Source: Dethiobacter sp. (GTDB lineage Bacteria; Bacillota; Dethiobacteria; Dethiobacterales; Dethiobacteraceae). From it: a stretch of 64,000 nt of DNA. Positions 33,311 to 41,679 of the stretch are shown piece by piece (positions within the stretch are counted from its first letter, which is position 1; each line of letters starts with the position of its first letter). Made by a program: the position numbers and the translations under genes. The notes beneath the pieces were generated by a model. The model had not been told where the DNA came from and ran no database searches. It saw only the letters and a program-made list of their open reading frames with translations. The stretch covers positions 1-64,000 of the forward strand of contig JAGXTL010000043.1 in assembly GCA_018333635.1 (NCBI GenBank), written 5' to 3'.

Positions 33311-34327
33311 TTGGTGTCAAGAAAACAGTTGTTAGTTGGGCTATTGCTCGTTCTGTTGTTATTGCTTTTAAGCGGTTGTCCATTCCGCCGTCAACCGGAA
33401 TTGACTCCTGCGCCCTTTTTGGAGCCTAAAGCAGATCAGCAGCGGCAAGCATCGCCGCCTGCCATTCCCGCAGAGATTAGCCAAGGAGCAAATCAGGAGC
33501 CAAAACTGCGTGTCTTTATTGCAGAGCGCAATCAAATCCGCACCATGAATATGGAGGAATATCTGCAGGGTGTAGTGGCGGCTGAAATGGATCCTGACTG
33601 GCCGATAGATGCGCTGGCGGCTCAGGCAATTATTGCCCGTACTTTCACGTTGCATAAGATTGAAGAGTTTGGTGGAGTTCCGCAACGCAACGCTCATGCT
33701 TCAACAGATATCCGGGAGTTTCAGGCCTATGACGCTGCGCGCATAAATGAAAATGTACGGGCAGCGGTGGAAAAAACCCGGGGACAGGTGCTTGTTCATA
33801 ATAACCAGTTTATCCGAGCCTGGTTTCACGCTTACGCCGGTCCCAGAACTGCTTTGGCTAGGGAAGGCCTGGGCTTTAAGGGACCGAATCCGCCATATAT
33901 TCAGATTGTTGATAGCATGGCAGGAGCTGTGATTCCCGCAGAAGAGAAAAATTTTACCGCCAGTTTTCCTCTCTACCGTATTCGCACTGCGACAAGGCAG
34001 ATTGTTGGGCGGGATCCAGGTAAGGTTACCAGGGTAGAAATTGCCCAAAAAGGACCGTCTGGTCGGGTTACCCGTTTCCGAGTCAACGATCTGGAAGTCT
34101 CCGCTCCAGAGCTTCGCCTGGCGCTAGGCAGTACCGTGATGCGCGCTACTTTTATTAACCGCCTGAGCATTGAGGGCAACAATTTGGTGATGTCAGGCAC
34201 CGGTTATGGGCATGGTGTGGGTATGTGCCAGTGGGGCGCCAAAGGACTTGCAGAGAAGGGCAGAAATGCTGCAGAAATCGCCAAATATTATTACAGAAAT
34301 GTTGAGATAATCAAAATGTGGAACTAA
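33311..34327 (+). CDS. SpoIID/LytB-domain lipoprotein
   Basis: A 338-residue protein with a lipoprotein signal (LLLLLLSGC, Cys about 22), a linker, and a SpoIID domain (about 65-338; MEEYLQGVVAAEMDPDWPIDALAAQAIIARTF begins the core and GYGHGVGMCQWGAKG is the C-terminal signature). SpoIID is a peptidoglycan lytic transglycosylase acting in forespore engulfment, but the true spoIID normally lies elsewhere (near spoIIIAA or spoIIQ) and is not usually a lipoprotein, so this is more likely a paralogue. TTG 33311 (or GTG 33314) follows 'aaaggaggcag'. Confidence 0.85.
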   Translation: MVSRKQLLVGLLLVLLLLLLSGCPFRRQPELTPAPFLEPKADQQRQASPPAIPAEISQGANQEPKLRVFIAERNQIRTMNMEEYLQGVVAAEMDPDWPIDALAAQAIIARTFTLHKIEEFGGVPQRNAHASTDIREFQAYDAARINENVRAAVEKTRGQVLVHNNQFIRAWFHAYAGPRTALAREGLGFKGPNPPYIQIVDSMAGAVIPAEEKNFTASFPLYRIRTATRQIVGRDPGKVTRVEIAQKGPSGRVTRFRVNDLEVSAPELRLALGSTVMRATFINRLSIEGNNLVMSGTGYGHGVGMCQWGAKGLAEKGRNAAEIAKYYYRNVEIIKMWN

Positions 34328-34342
34328 GCTGAAAAGGCAACA

Positions 34343-34384
34343 AATAATGTGGCAGCGCGGCAGGGCGCTGCCACATTATTTTAG
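34343..34384 (+). terminator. Terminator after the SpoIID-like gene
   Basis: A 16-bp perfect stem (aataatgtggcagcgc, loop ggcagg, right arm 34365-34380) followed by a T run. Confidence 0.9.
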
Positions 34385-34397
34385 CATAGGAAATTAT
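34378..34397 (+). repeat. 20-bp sequence shared with the pheA leader
   Basis: attttagcataggaaattat occurs here and at 22255-22274, in both cases directly after a terminator hairpin. It resembles the 'aggaaattatat' start of the composite repeats at 41.4 and 53.3 kb. Confidence 0.6.
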
Positions 34398-34469
34398 GGT
34401 CTAATATTCTGTTCAATTCATAGTTATGGAATAGAGACTGGCGAGTGCGCAAAGAAGGAGGAAAGGAAG

Positions 34470-34760
34470 TTGGAGCACAACTATCAGAAAAGCTCAAGTC
34501 AGCACAGACTAATTATCCTGAACAGGGAGAGCATGGATGTGACAGGAGTATTGCATGTGGACAGCTTTGATGATGAGGAAGTGATTTTAGAGACAGAACA
34601 AGGGATTTTAGCTATCCGGGGTGAGGAATTGCATATCAAGCAGTTAAACTTAGAAAAAGGAGAACTGGCTATTGAAGGGCTGATTCTGGAATTAGCCTAC
34701 TCGGATGACAAGCGCTTCCGTGATCGCGGCAAAGGCCTTTTTGAGCGGCTTTTTAAGTAA
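34470..34760 (+). CDS. yabP: Sporulation protein YabP
   Basis: A 96-residue protein of the YabP/YqfC family: HRLIILNRESMDVTGVLHVDSFDDEEV and the later ELHIKQLNLEKGELAIEG are characteristic. It is made in the mother cell and is needed for cortex formation with its partner YabQ. TTG 34470 follows 'gaaggaggaaag' and gives the family length; the longer frame opening at 34347 runs through the preceding terminator and is not a credible start. Confidence 0.92.
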   Translation: MEHNYQKSSSQHRLIILNRESMDVTGVLHVDSFDDEEVILETEQGILAIRGEELHIKQLNLEKGELAIEGLILELAYSDDKRFRDRGKGLFERLFK

Positions 34761-34774
34761 ACGGAGGGAAGCAG

Positions 34775-35206
34775 GTGCAGGACAGCTTTATTGGCGCCCA
34801 GTTGCAAACGTTTGCATTGACTATTGGCCTAGGCTTTCTAATTGGTTTAATTTATGACTTTATGATGACAGGCAAAAAGTTTATCCGGCTTTCCCGAGGC
34901 GTTCATTTCCTTATTGACTTCCTATTTTGTTTGACAATGACACTGTTAGTATTCATTGCTCTCTTAGCCAATAACTGGGGGGAAGTCAGAGCTTACGTAT
35001 TTATCGGGCTAGGTGTCGGAATCCTTATTTACATGCTTCTCTTTAGCCGGTCTGTTTCAATGCTGCTGACAAAAACTTTTTCCCTGCTAATCAGCTTCGC
35101 TTTGCTTATTATCCGCCCTGCGCTGTTGATGTTCCGAAAAATTAGCTGGTTAATCGGTCAAATTAAAAAAAAGGCAGGGCATTTTGTCAGGGAAAAGAAG
35201 GAATAG
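34775..35206 (+). CDS. yabQ: Spore cortex biosynthesis protein YabQ
   Basis: A 143-residue membrane protein of the YabQ family with at least four hydrophobic segments and a basic C-terminal tail; FALTIGLGFLIGLIYD and VHFLIDFLFC are recognisable. In Bacillus subtilis YabQ is located in the forespore outer membrane and is required for cortex. GTG 34775 follows 'cggagggaagc', 14 bp after yabP, so the two are in one operon. Confidence 0.92.
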   Translation: MQDSFIGAQLQTFALTIGLGFLIGLIYDFMMTGKKFIRLSRGVHFLIDFLFCLTMTLLVFIALLANNWGEVRAYVFIGLGVGILIYMLLFSRSVSMLLTKTFSLLISFALLIIRPALLMFRKISWLIGQIKKKAGHFVREKKE

Positions 35207-35261
35207 CCTGTGCCCGGCGCGAATGAAAGTTTAGAAAGCAAGTGATAAAAGGGGCATATGG

Positions 35262-35594
35262 ATGAAAACGAATCTGGTTCGACAAAACAAGAAACTTGCT
35301 TATCTGCCGGGGGCTGGGCGGCGATCAGCCGCTGGAAGTAAACTGTTGAAAGGGTTAATTATCCTCTTAGTCCTTTATTTCGTTCTCTTGTTTGCCACGC
35401 AATCCATTCGATTGCTGCAAATGCGTCGCACATTGTCTTCCATTGAAGAAGAAATTCAGACTGTGCGTATGCAAAACGAGGAAATGCTCAGAGAAATTGA
35501 ACAGCTTAACTCACCGGTTTATCTGGAGAAAAAGGCTCGTGAGGAGCTTGGCATGGTTCGCTCCGGCGAATTGTTGTTTCTTTTTCGCGAATAG
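35262..35594 (+). CDS. divIC: Septum formation initiator DivIC/FtsB
   Basis: A 110-residue single-pass membrane protein: a basic cytosolic start, one hydrophobic helix (about 30-48) and an extracellular leucine-zipper coiled coil (TLSSIEEEIQTVRMQNEEML), then the family signature YLEKKAREELGMVRSGE. It forms the FtsL-FtsB-FtsQ subcomplex of the divisome. Same position as divIC in Bacillus subtilis. Confidence 0.93.
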   Translation: MKTNLVRQNKKLAYLPGAGRRSAAGSKLLKGLIILLVLYFVLLFATQSIRLLQMRRTLSSIEEEIQTVRMQNEEMLREIEQLNSPVYLEKKAREELGMVRSGELLFLFRE

Positions 35595-35691
35595 GACAAG
35601 CTAGAAGCGACTAATCGCTATCTTTCTTGACAAACTGCTGAAACGGAATATAATTATGATAGATAGTTCAACAAGGGGGAATTGTGTTCGT

Positions 35692-36084
35692 ATGTCTTTA
35701 GTGGTGGGTGCCATTGTGGAAGGAATGGTGACAGGCATTACTCATTTCGGAGCTTTTGTTCAGCTGGCGAACGGAGAGACCGGCCTGGTACACATTTCTG
35801 AGGTGGCTGATTCTTATGTGAAAGATATCAATGAGCACTTGCAGAAAAAGGATAAAGTCAAGGTAAAAGTCCTTTCTGTGGATGGCAACGGCAAGATTGG
35901 CCTGTCTATTAAGCAGGCTAACAGCAGTGGGGGGCGTGGTTCCCACAGTAAAGCGTCTCGAATGTCTTTTGAGGATAAGATAAATAAATTTTTGAAAGAC
36001 AGTGATGAGCGGTTGCTTGATTTGAAGCGCAACACCGAATCAAAAAGGGGCGGAAAAGGGTCATCATTCCGTGCTAATGTGTAA
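35692..36084 (+). CDS. yabR: S1-domain RNA-binding protein YabR
   Basis: A 130-residue protein with an N-terminal S1 RNA-binding domain (about 3-75: VGAIVEGMVTGITHFGAFVQL, GLVHISEVAD, KVKVKVLSVDG) and a Ser/Lys-rich tail. Related to polynucleotide phosphorylase S1 domains. ATG 35692 matches the conserved start; upstream in-frame codons are not starts with suitable spacing. Order divIC-yabR is as in Bacillus subtilis. Confidence 0.92.
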   Translation: MSLVVGAIVEGMVTGITHFGAFVQLANGETGLVHISEVADSYVKDINEHLQKKDKVKVKVLSVDGNGKIGLSIKQANSSGGRGSHSKASRMSFEDKINKFLKDSDERLLDLKRNTESKRGGKGSSFRANV

Positions 36085-36176
36085 AGGGGACTGGCTAAAT
36101 AGCTTCGTTTGCCGTTTTTTCGGCGTAGCGGTGCTTTTTGCTTACTGAAACTGAGGCGGTCTACAGTTATACCGGC

Positions 36177-36221
36177 ACAACGCTAAGCATGTCATCAGTG
36201 ACAGGCTTAGCGTTGTTTTTG
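36177..36221 (+). terminator. Terminator after yabR
   Basis: An 18-bp stem (36177-36194 with 36199-36216, one mismatch) with a 4-base loop and T tail. Confidence 0.85.
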
Positions 36222-36275
36222 TAGCCTGGGAAATCATATGGTTTCCGACGCAATGGGAGGTGTCGCAGGGGTGGC
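36222..36275. repeat. Partial copy of the dispersed composite repeat
   Basis: 'gggaaatcatatggtttccgac' followed by 'caatgggaggtgtcgcagg' matches the middle of the two long repeats at 41.4 and 53.3 kb with several changes. It sits between yabR's terminator and the end of the transporter gene on the other strand. Confidence 0.65.
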
Positions 36276-36288
36276 AGCCTTCATCACT

Positions 36289-36729
36289 TCAGCGCAGAAG
36301 CATAAGCTTGGCGCCCAGCGCGAGCAGTGCCAGTCCCGCTACCTTGGGCCAGGTAAAAGGAATTTTTTCCAGGCCGAAAAAGCCGAAGTGGTCAATCAAT
36401 ACTGCTGTTCCCACTTGCCCAACAATGATAGCTGTGGTGGCTGTGGCAACGCCCAGGCTGGAAATACTGGCTACCACTGAATAAAGGATAACCACGCCAA
36501 TAGAACCTCCCAGATAAAGATACCAAGGGACATCTTGGTATCTGCTTAAATCCCCCTTTCCCAGGCGCAGAAGGAAGAGCGGAATGAGTACCGTAGCTAG
36601 TCCCACCAACTGGACGATAAATGTAGATTCTAACAAGCCGATAATTTTGCCTAGACCTGTATTTAGTGAACCTTGTATGGCCATGAAAACACCGGCAATA
36701 AATGCCAGTAAAAGAGCAAACGGAGACAA
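36289..36729 (-). CDS. DMT-family transporter (YdcZ/DUF606)
   Basis: A 146-residue membrane protein with four to five hydrophobic helices, matching the small DUF606/YdcZ branch of the drug/metabolite transporter superfamily (FMAIQGSLNTGLGKIIG; VGVA-type glycine helices; GVATATTAIIVGQVGTAVLIDHFG). Members work as dimers or pairs; the substrate is not known. TTG 36729 follows 'aaaggatgc' on the minus strand. It is transcribed divergently from feoB. Confidence 0.85.
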   Translation of the reverse strand: MSPFALLLAFIAGVFMAIQGSLNTGLGKIIGLLESTFIVQLVGLATVLIPLFLLRLGKGDLSRYQDVPWYLYLGGSIGVVILYSVVASISSLGVATATTAIIVGQVGTAVLIDHFGFFGLEKIPFTWPKVAGLALLALGAKLMLLR

Positions 36730-36776
36730 TGTACCGCATCCTTTCGTGAAAGATTCGTCTTTATTCTGTGCTAAGT

Positions 36777-36826
36777 GAGGTTGTCTATGCGGAAAAGATT
36801 TTTCTGCATAGACAACCTCTTTTTCT
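36777..36826 (+). terminator. Hairpin and T tract upstream of feoB (terminator or attenuator)
   Basis: Perfect 14-bp arms (gaggttgtctatgc 36777-36790; gcatagacaacctc 36806-36819) around a 15-base loop, followed by five T. It faces feoB and ends about 60 bp before its start. No upstream + strand gene needs a terminator here, as the gene on that side is divergent, so an attenuator in the feoB leader is possible. Confidence 0.65.
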
Positions 36827-36884
36827 GCATATCTATTTGAGGAGGCAAGAGGGACGCTTGCTCTGGCAGAGAGGCGGGATTTCG

Positions 36885-38639
36885 TTGAAAGCAGTTGTGC
36901 TGGTGGGGAATCCCAATGTGGGGAAAAGTGTTTTATTCTATCAGTTAACCGGAAACTATGCGACAGTTTCCAATTATCCCGGGACCACCGTAGAAGTAGC
37001 CCACGGCCAGGCCAGCGTAGAGGGTAGGCAGGTTAGAGTATATGATAGCCCGGGCATTTACAGTTTATTGCCGTTAAGTGAAGATGAAGCTCTTACAAAA
37101 AGATTGTTGCTGGAGAAAAGTCCGTCTGTAGTAGTTCATGTGGTAGATGCCAAAAATTTGCCGCGCATGCTGCCGCTGACATTGGAACTGCAAGCTTGTG
37201 GCTTTCCTGTCATCCTAGTGTTGAATATGATGGATGAAGCAAAAAAGCTGGGCGTGAAAATTAGGCGTGAAGAATTGTCCTCGAGGCTTGGCATCGCAGT
37301 GGTGGAAGCAGCTTTTGTGCATGGGTGGGGTGTCGATGTTCTTAGGCGCGAAATCGCAAAGCAATTAAACGGCAGGTTAACAGCTCGTCCTTTCTGCCGG
37401 CCGGCTACCATGCCGGAGCAAGAGCAACAGGTGTTCATAGCTTCTGCTCTGCAACGCCGAAGGGCGGCAGAAAAAATTCTGGAGGGGATTTATAGCTACG
37501 GTGATTTGAGGCGGGGAGCTTGGTTAGACAGGCTCACATTGCATCCTGTGCTGGGTTTGCTGTTCAGTATTGCAGTCGTCTATGCCGGATTTTATTTGCT
37601 GGTGGGACGTTTGGGCGCCGGGATCTTGGTAGATTTGTTTGAAGGAGTTCTCTTTGCTGAAATTATTATTCCTTGGCTTACAGTTTGGGTTGCTTATCTC
37701 CCTTGGCCGTCTGTCCGAGAGCTGTTGGCAGGCGATTTTGGTATTCTCACCATGGGGTTTCGCTATGCCTTCGGCATTATTATGCCCATGGTGGGCACAT
37801 TCTTTTTTGCTTTTGCTTTCTTGGAGGATAGCGGCTATCTGCCGCGTCTGGCGTATTGGGCCGATGGCTTGCTGCGAAAAATCGGTCTTAACGGGCGCGC
37901 GATAATTCCGCTCACCCTAGGTTTTGGTTGCGGCACCATGGCTGTGGTCGCAACACGGACGCTGGAGAGTAAGCGTGAACGGATTGCCGCTACTTTTTTG
38001 CTGGCCCTAGCGATCCCTTGCTCGGCACAGTTGGGGCTGCTGCTGGCGATGTTAAGCGCTACTCCTTTCCTTCTTTTGGTTTGGTGTTTGGTAGTATTCT
38101 CTGTGTTCATTATCGCCGGTTCCCTGCTAAACATTCTCCTTCCCGGTAAGCGGGCAGCTTTCTTCATGGAGCTGCCGCCACTGCGGATGCCTAAGCCAGG
38201 GGCCATTTTGCAAAAAACCTTAGCTCGTATGCGTTGGTATTTTATGGAGGTTGTGCCGGTCTTTATCTTTATTAGTATCCTGCTCTGGCTTTTGGCTGGG
38301 ACCGGACTGCTTGGCAGCCTGGTTGCCGCTTTGGTGCCGCTGGTTGGGATGCTGGGGTTGCCGCCGGAAGTGTCCCTTATTTTCCTTTACGGTTTTTTTC
38401 GCCGGGATTACGGTGCGGCCGGTCTCTTTCTTCTTTATCGCAGCGAAAGTTTAAGCGGCGAGCAAATGCTGGTGGCGGCCGTCGCGCTGACACTTTTTCT
38501 GCCTTGTCTTGCGCAGTTGACTATGATGGTGAGGGAGCGGGGTGTGCCGGTGGCAGCAGCCATCATATTTCTGGTGACGATGACGGCGTTTGCCGCCGCC
38601 TTCTTGCTTCGGCTGGCGCTGGCTTTGCCGGTGTGGTAA
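36885..38639 (+). CDS. feoB: Ferrous iron transport protein B
   Basis: A 584-residue Fe2+ transporter. An N-terminal G domain (G1 GNPNVGKS at residues 8-15, G3 DSPG, G4 NMMD) is followed by FeoB gate and core regions with about eight membrane helices. The protein is shorter than the E. coli one (773 residues) but in the range of many clostridial FeoBs. TTG 36885 follows 'gaggcggg' and places the P-loop at the usual position; the longer frame opening at 36768 runs through the leader hairpin. feoA follows 14 bp later, opposite to the common feoA-feoB order. Confidence 0.92.
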   Translation: MKAVVLVGNPNVGKSVLFYQLTGNYATVSNYPGTTVEVAHGQASVEGRQVRVYDSPGIYSLLPLSEDEALTKRLLLEKSPSVVVHVVDAKNLPRMLPLTLELQACGFPVILVLNMMDEAKKLGVKIRREELSSRLGIAVVEAAFVHGWGVDVLRREIAKQLNGRLTARPFCRPATMPEQEQQVFIASALQRRRAAEKILEGIYSYGDLRRGAWLDRLTLHPVLGLLFSIAVVYAGFYLLVGRLGAGILVDLFEGVLFAEIIIPWLTVWVAYLPWPSVRELLAGDFGILTMGFRYAFGIIMPMVGTFFFAFAFLEDSGYLPRLAYWADGLLRKIGLNGRAIIPLTLGFGCGTMAVVATRTLESKRERIAATFLLALAIPCSAQLGLLLAMLSATPFLLLVWCLVVFSVFIIAGSLLNILLPGKRAAFFMELPPLRMPKPGAILQKTLARMRWYFMEVVPVFIFISILLWLLAGTGLLGSLVAALVPLVGMLGLPPEVSLIFLYGFFRRDYGAAGLFLLYRSESLSGEQMLVAAVALTLFLPCLAQLTMMVRERGVPVAAAIIFLVTMTAFAAAFLLRLALALPVW

Positions 38640-38653
38640 AAGGAGGCTTGGCG

Positions 38654-38890
38654 ATGCAAAAAATAGTTTCGCTTGACGGCTGCTCTGCGGGAGAAACAGG
38701 TAAGATTGTGGCGTTAGCTACCGGAAATTACACAATTTTGCGAAAATTGCTGAGCATGGGTCTTGTTCCGGGAGTGCAAATCCGGGTTATTCGTTGTCGT
38801 CCCAGCATTGTTGTGCAGGTTGGTCACAGTAAAGTAGCGCTTGAGGAATGCCTCGCGGCACAGATTACACTGGTAAGAATTGACGGATAA
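38654..38890 (+). CDS. feoA: FeoA-domain protein
   Basis: A 78-residue SH3-like FeoA protein (SLDGCSAGETGKIVAL, LRKLLSMGLVPGVQIRVI, VALEECLAAQITL). FeoA supports FeoB activity by an unsettled mechanism. ATG 38654 follows 'aaaggagg'. In one operon with feoB. Confidence 0.93.
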   Translation: MQKIVSLDGCSAGETGKIVALATGNYTILRKLLSMGLVPGVQIRVIRCRPSIVVQVGHSKVALEECLAAQITLVRIDG

Positions 38891-38891
38891 T

Positions 38892-38958
38892 TTGTCGAAA
38901 TATTTTTTCATTCAACTCCCCTGCTCTGACAAATTCCTGCGGTTATCCGCTTTATAAT
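38892..38958 (+). promoter_or_regulatory. Spo0A-controlled promoter of spoIIE
   Basis: A perfect 0A box TGTCGAA (38893-38899) and a second, TGACAAA (38927-38933), precede a perfect -10 TATAAT (38953-38958). The second box overlaps the -35 region, and the -35/-10 spacing is longer than usual (about 21-22 bp), the same unusual arrangement known for the Bacillus subtilis spoIIE promoter. Confidence 0.75.
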
Positions 38959-38991
38959 ATGGAGAAGGTGGAAGACAAAGGGGGATTTCCA

Positions 38992-41166
38992 GTGCCGGAG
39001 CGCAGTTCAGTTATTGAGCCGTATCTGAGAGTAAGCAGAGTTGACCGCAGAGTAGTCAAGCCAGCAGTGCGCACACGCAGAATTGAGTTTCCCGCGGAGC
39101 TGGCGACCTGGGAGACGGCGGGTGCTTTGGTGGCGCTGGTGCTGCTCTCGCGCCTGAACCTGATGGGAGAGCTGGCACCGTTTGGTTTGGCTTACTGGGC
39201 GGTGGCCTCGCGGGGTGAATACCGACGGATGGCACTTTATGGTATATTTATGACAGCAGCAGTCGTGCAGACGGGGGAGCTGGTTGCTGCGCTTGGGCTG
39301 GTGCTGTCTGCAGCTATCTTTTGTTTGTTGCTTTATCGGTTGGACAAGCCTCGCCTGCCGTTGTCGGTGGCGGTAGGGACGGCGCTTTTTCTTGGTTCAT
39401 TGCCACACTTATGGTTAAATAACTTTTATCCATATGACATTCTTCTGCTGGTCCTGGAAGCAACCATTGCCATGTTTGCTGCCGCAGTATTTTTTCAGGT
39501 GCATGCCTGCCCTCGTCCACAGCTAGCCAGCGACAAGAATGTGGAGGGAATCACTTCCTGGGTAGTCTTTGCCGGCTTGCTGCTGCTGTCCCTTGTGCAG
39601 GGGGGGGCAGTGTTGCTGCCGTTGGCCGCCGTAATATCGCGGATTATTGTGCTGTGGGCGGCCTTTGCCCTTGGTCCCGGCATGGCCGCCGCGGCAGGCG
39701 CTCTCTTAGGGTTTCTTCTCGGCGTTCAAGGGACGGGCTTTGCCTGGTTAGGCATGCTGACCTTTGCCGGTTTCTTTGCCGGCCTGTTCCGCTCTTATGG
39801 CAGGCTTGCGAGTGCAGGCGGCTTTTTTCTGGCAGCTGTTGCGCTCTCTCTCTATATGGGCGGCCGGGAATCGGTCGTCTTTGAAAGTGTCGTCTCTGCC
39901 GCAGCCAGTTCCCTTTTTCTCCTTGCGCCCCTTCTTCCACTGAGAACACAAATGCTGGCTTCATTTTTGCCGCATGCTGCTGAAGATGACGCAAAAAAAA
40001 TCCGGGAACTGACAGCAAATCGTATTAAAGACTATGCTCTTGTTTTTAGAGAACTGTCCGCAGCTTTTCAGCAGTCAGCAACAGCAGAAAAGGAAAACCA
40101 TTTACCTCTGGCGGCGCTGGTGGATGCGGTCGTGGAAAAGGTGTGCAAATACTGCCCTTCCCGCAGGCGTTGTTGGGAAAAAGATTTGCAGCGCACCTAT
40201 AATGCGCTGCTCAGCGTTCTGGCTGAATTAGAAAACGGAGACAGCGTTAAGGAAGCGAAAAGTCCGGAGTTCTTTCAAAAAATCTGCAAAAAGAGGACAG
40301 AGTTTCTCCAAACTGTCAGCCTGTATTATAAGATGGAAGCTTACCAGCATAGCTGCAATAAACGAATGGAAGGCGGGCGAACACTGGTAACAATGCAGCT
40401 GGCAGGCTTATCGCAGATAATGTTTGCATTGTCGAGAGAAGTGCGGGAGGGAGTTCTTGATGCGCAAAGACGACTTAGAAATCAGTACTTTCATGTAGAA
40501 ATCGGCGTGGCTCAGACTTCCAAGGCAAATGCCGATGTTTGCGGCGACTATTATAGCTACCTGGAACTGCGCGATGGGAAACAGGCGTTTATTTTGAGCG
40601 ATGGTATGGGAAACGGCAGCCGGGCGCAACAGGAGAGTCGTTCCGCCGTTCAGTTGGTGGAACAACTGCTGCTAGCCGGTTTCCGTAAAGACGCGGTGGT
40701 ACGCACAGTTAATACCATTTTGCAGCTGCGCTCTCAAACAGAGAGCTTTGCCACTCTTGACCTTTTGGTGGTAGACGCAGAAAATGGCGAGGCAGAATTT
40801 TTGAAAATAGGAGCCGCCCCCAGCTATTTGCGTTTGCAGAGCCGAGTGAGGGAAATTAAATGTCCTTCTGTGCCATTGGGTATCCTTGACGATGTGGAGT
40901 TGAAACCGGTGCTTGTCCAGTTAGAAAATGATGTGCTGATTGTGATGGTGACAGACGGAATCCATGAAGTTTTGCCTGCACAGCCGGACTGGCTGAAAGA
41001 TTATTTGACAGGGCAGGTCTCAACTCATCCTCAGGTGCTGGCAGATGAAATCATCCATCAAGCAAGGCACTTCTCCGGCCAAGCCGAACTAAGAGACGAT
41101 ATCACCGTACTAGTATGTCGCGCCAAACGCTTAAAACATAAAATCCGCGATTTCGTTTCAAAATAG
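38992..41166 (+). CDS. spoIIE: Stage II sporulation protein E, serine phosphatase
   Basis: A 724-residue protein: about ten N-terminal membrane helices (about 45-320), a linker with two Cys pairs (KYCPSRRRCW), a central FtsZ-interacting region, and a PP2C phosphatase domain (from about 500; FILSDGMGNGSRA and the C-terminal LRDDITVLVCR). It dephosphorylates SpoIIAA to release sigma-F in the forespore. GTG 38992 is chosen because 'aaaggggga' is correctly spaced and an ATG at 38959 overlaps the -10 box. Expression is probably Spo0A-dependent. Confidence 0.93.
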   Translation: MPERSSVIEPYLRVSRVDRRVVKPAVRTRRIEFPAELATWETAGALVALVLLSRLNLMGELAPFGLAYWAVASRGEYRRMALYGIFMTAAVVQTGELVAALGLVLSAAIFCLLLYRLDKPRLPLSVAVGTALFLGSLPHLWLNNFYPYDILLLVLEATIAMFAAAVFFQVHACPRPQLASDKNVEGITSWVVFAGLLLLSLVQGGAVLLPLAAVISRIIVLWAAFALGPGMAAAAGALLGFLLGVQGTGFAWLGMLTFAGFFAGLFRSYGRLASAGGFFLAAVALSLYMGGRESVVFESVVSAAASSLFLLAPLLPLRTQMLASFLPHAAEDDAKKIRELTANRIKDYALVFRELSAAFQQSATAEKENHLPLAALVDAVVEKVCKYCPSRRRCWEKDLQRTYNALLSVLAELENGDSVKEAKSPEFFQKICKKRTEFLQTVSLYYKMEAYQHSCNKRMEGGRTLVTMQLAGLSQIMFALSREVREGVLDAQRRLRNQYFHVEIGVAQTSKANADVCGDYYSYLELRDGKQAFILSDGMGNGSRAQQESRSAVQLVEQLLLAGFRKDAVVRTVNTILQLRSQTESFATLDLLVVDAENGEAEFLKIGAAPSYLRLQSRVREIKCPSVPLGILDDVELKPVLVQLENDVLIVMVTDGIHEVLPAQPDWLKDYLTGQVSTHPQVLADEIIHQARHFSGQAELRDDITVLVCRAKRLKHKIRDFVSK

Positions 41167-41406
41167 TTTCTTCATTCAAAAGCCTCCTTTCCCGGAGTGC
41201 TTTTTTTTGTGCTGGGAAATTATATCAAAACACGGAGCGTCTTTTTTAGGTATTGCATACTCACCCAGTTGCTTCGCTCTGAAAGAAATGATCCTGAAGA
41301 TAATTCCCCTCCTGTGGAGGGGTGGCGCAGAGCGCCGGGGTGGTTAGCTACGATGGAGTTTCTGTATTTTAGAGGCTTGTGTTTTGAGAGTTTGTTGAGG
41401 AGGTAT
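41167..41406. other. Intergenic region after spoIIE
   Basis: A probable spoIIE terminator (about 41,176-41,209, aagcctcc paired with ggagtgctt, then T8), then 'gctgggaaattatat' resembling the start of the dispersed repeat, and a G-rich stretch 'ttcccctcctgtggaggggtgg' (about 41,310-41,334). No gene. Confidence 0.55.
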
Positions 41407-41579
41407 GCGACCACCCCGCCCTTGCGGGCACCCCTCCAGGGGAGGGGAATTTTTGTACCAGGAAAATATATTATTTCCGACGTAATGGGGGGTGTCGCAG
41501 GACGACTCCTTTTCGGGCGGGTTTCAAACCCGCCCTGCAAGACGCGTCAGTTGATAGAAAACGCGAAGCGTCTTTTTTT
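41407..41579. repeat. Composite intergenic repeat, copy A
   Basis: The first 44 bp are identical to 53265-53308 (gcgaccaccccgcccttgcg ... aggggaat), followed by an AT-rich spacer, the shared 'taatggggggtgtcgcagg', the palindrome 'gggcgggtttcaaacccgccc', and a tail with 'gaaaacgcgaagcgtctt' ending in T7. No protein-coding potential. Confidence 0.85.
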
Positions 41580-41679
41580 GCAGAATATAGGGTGAGGGGG
41601 GATAAGAGAAAGGTTTTCATCTGCCTGCAGGAATTTTTAGCCGGAACAAGAAGAAGAATAGGCATGAACAGGAGGGATT

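Noticed and set aside
36768-36884. Longer FeoB with 39 more N-terminal residues
   Set aside because: The extra residues would be encoded by the leader hairpin and lack homology; the P-loop normally lies about ten residues from the start.
41197-41595. 132-residue open frame between spoIIE and tilS
   Set aside because: The same repeat in another copy; the translated GGV- and arginine-rich sequence matches the repeat, not a protein family.
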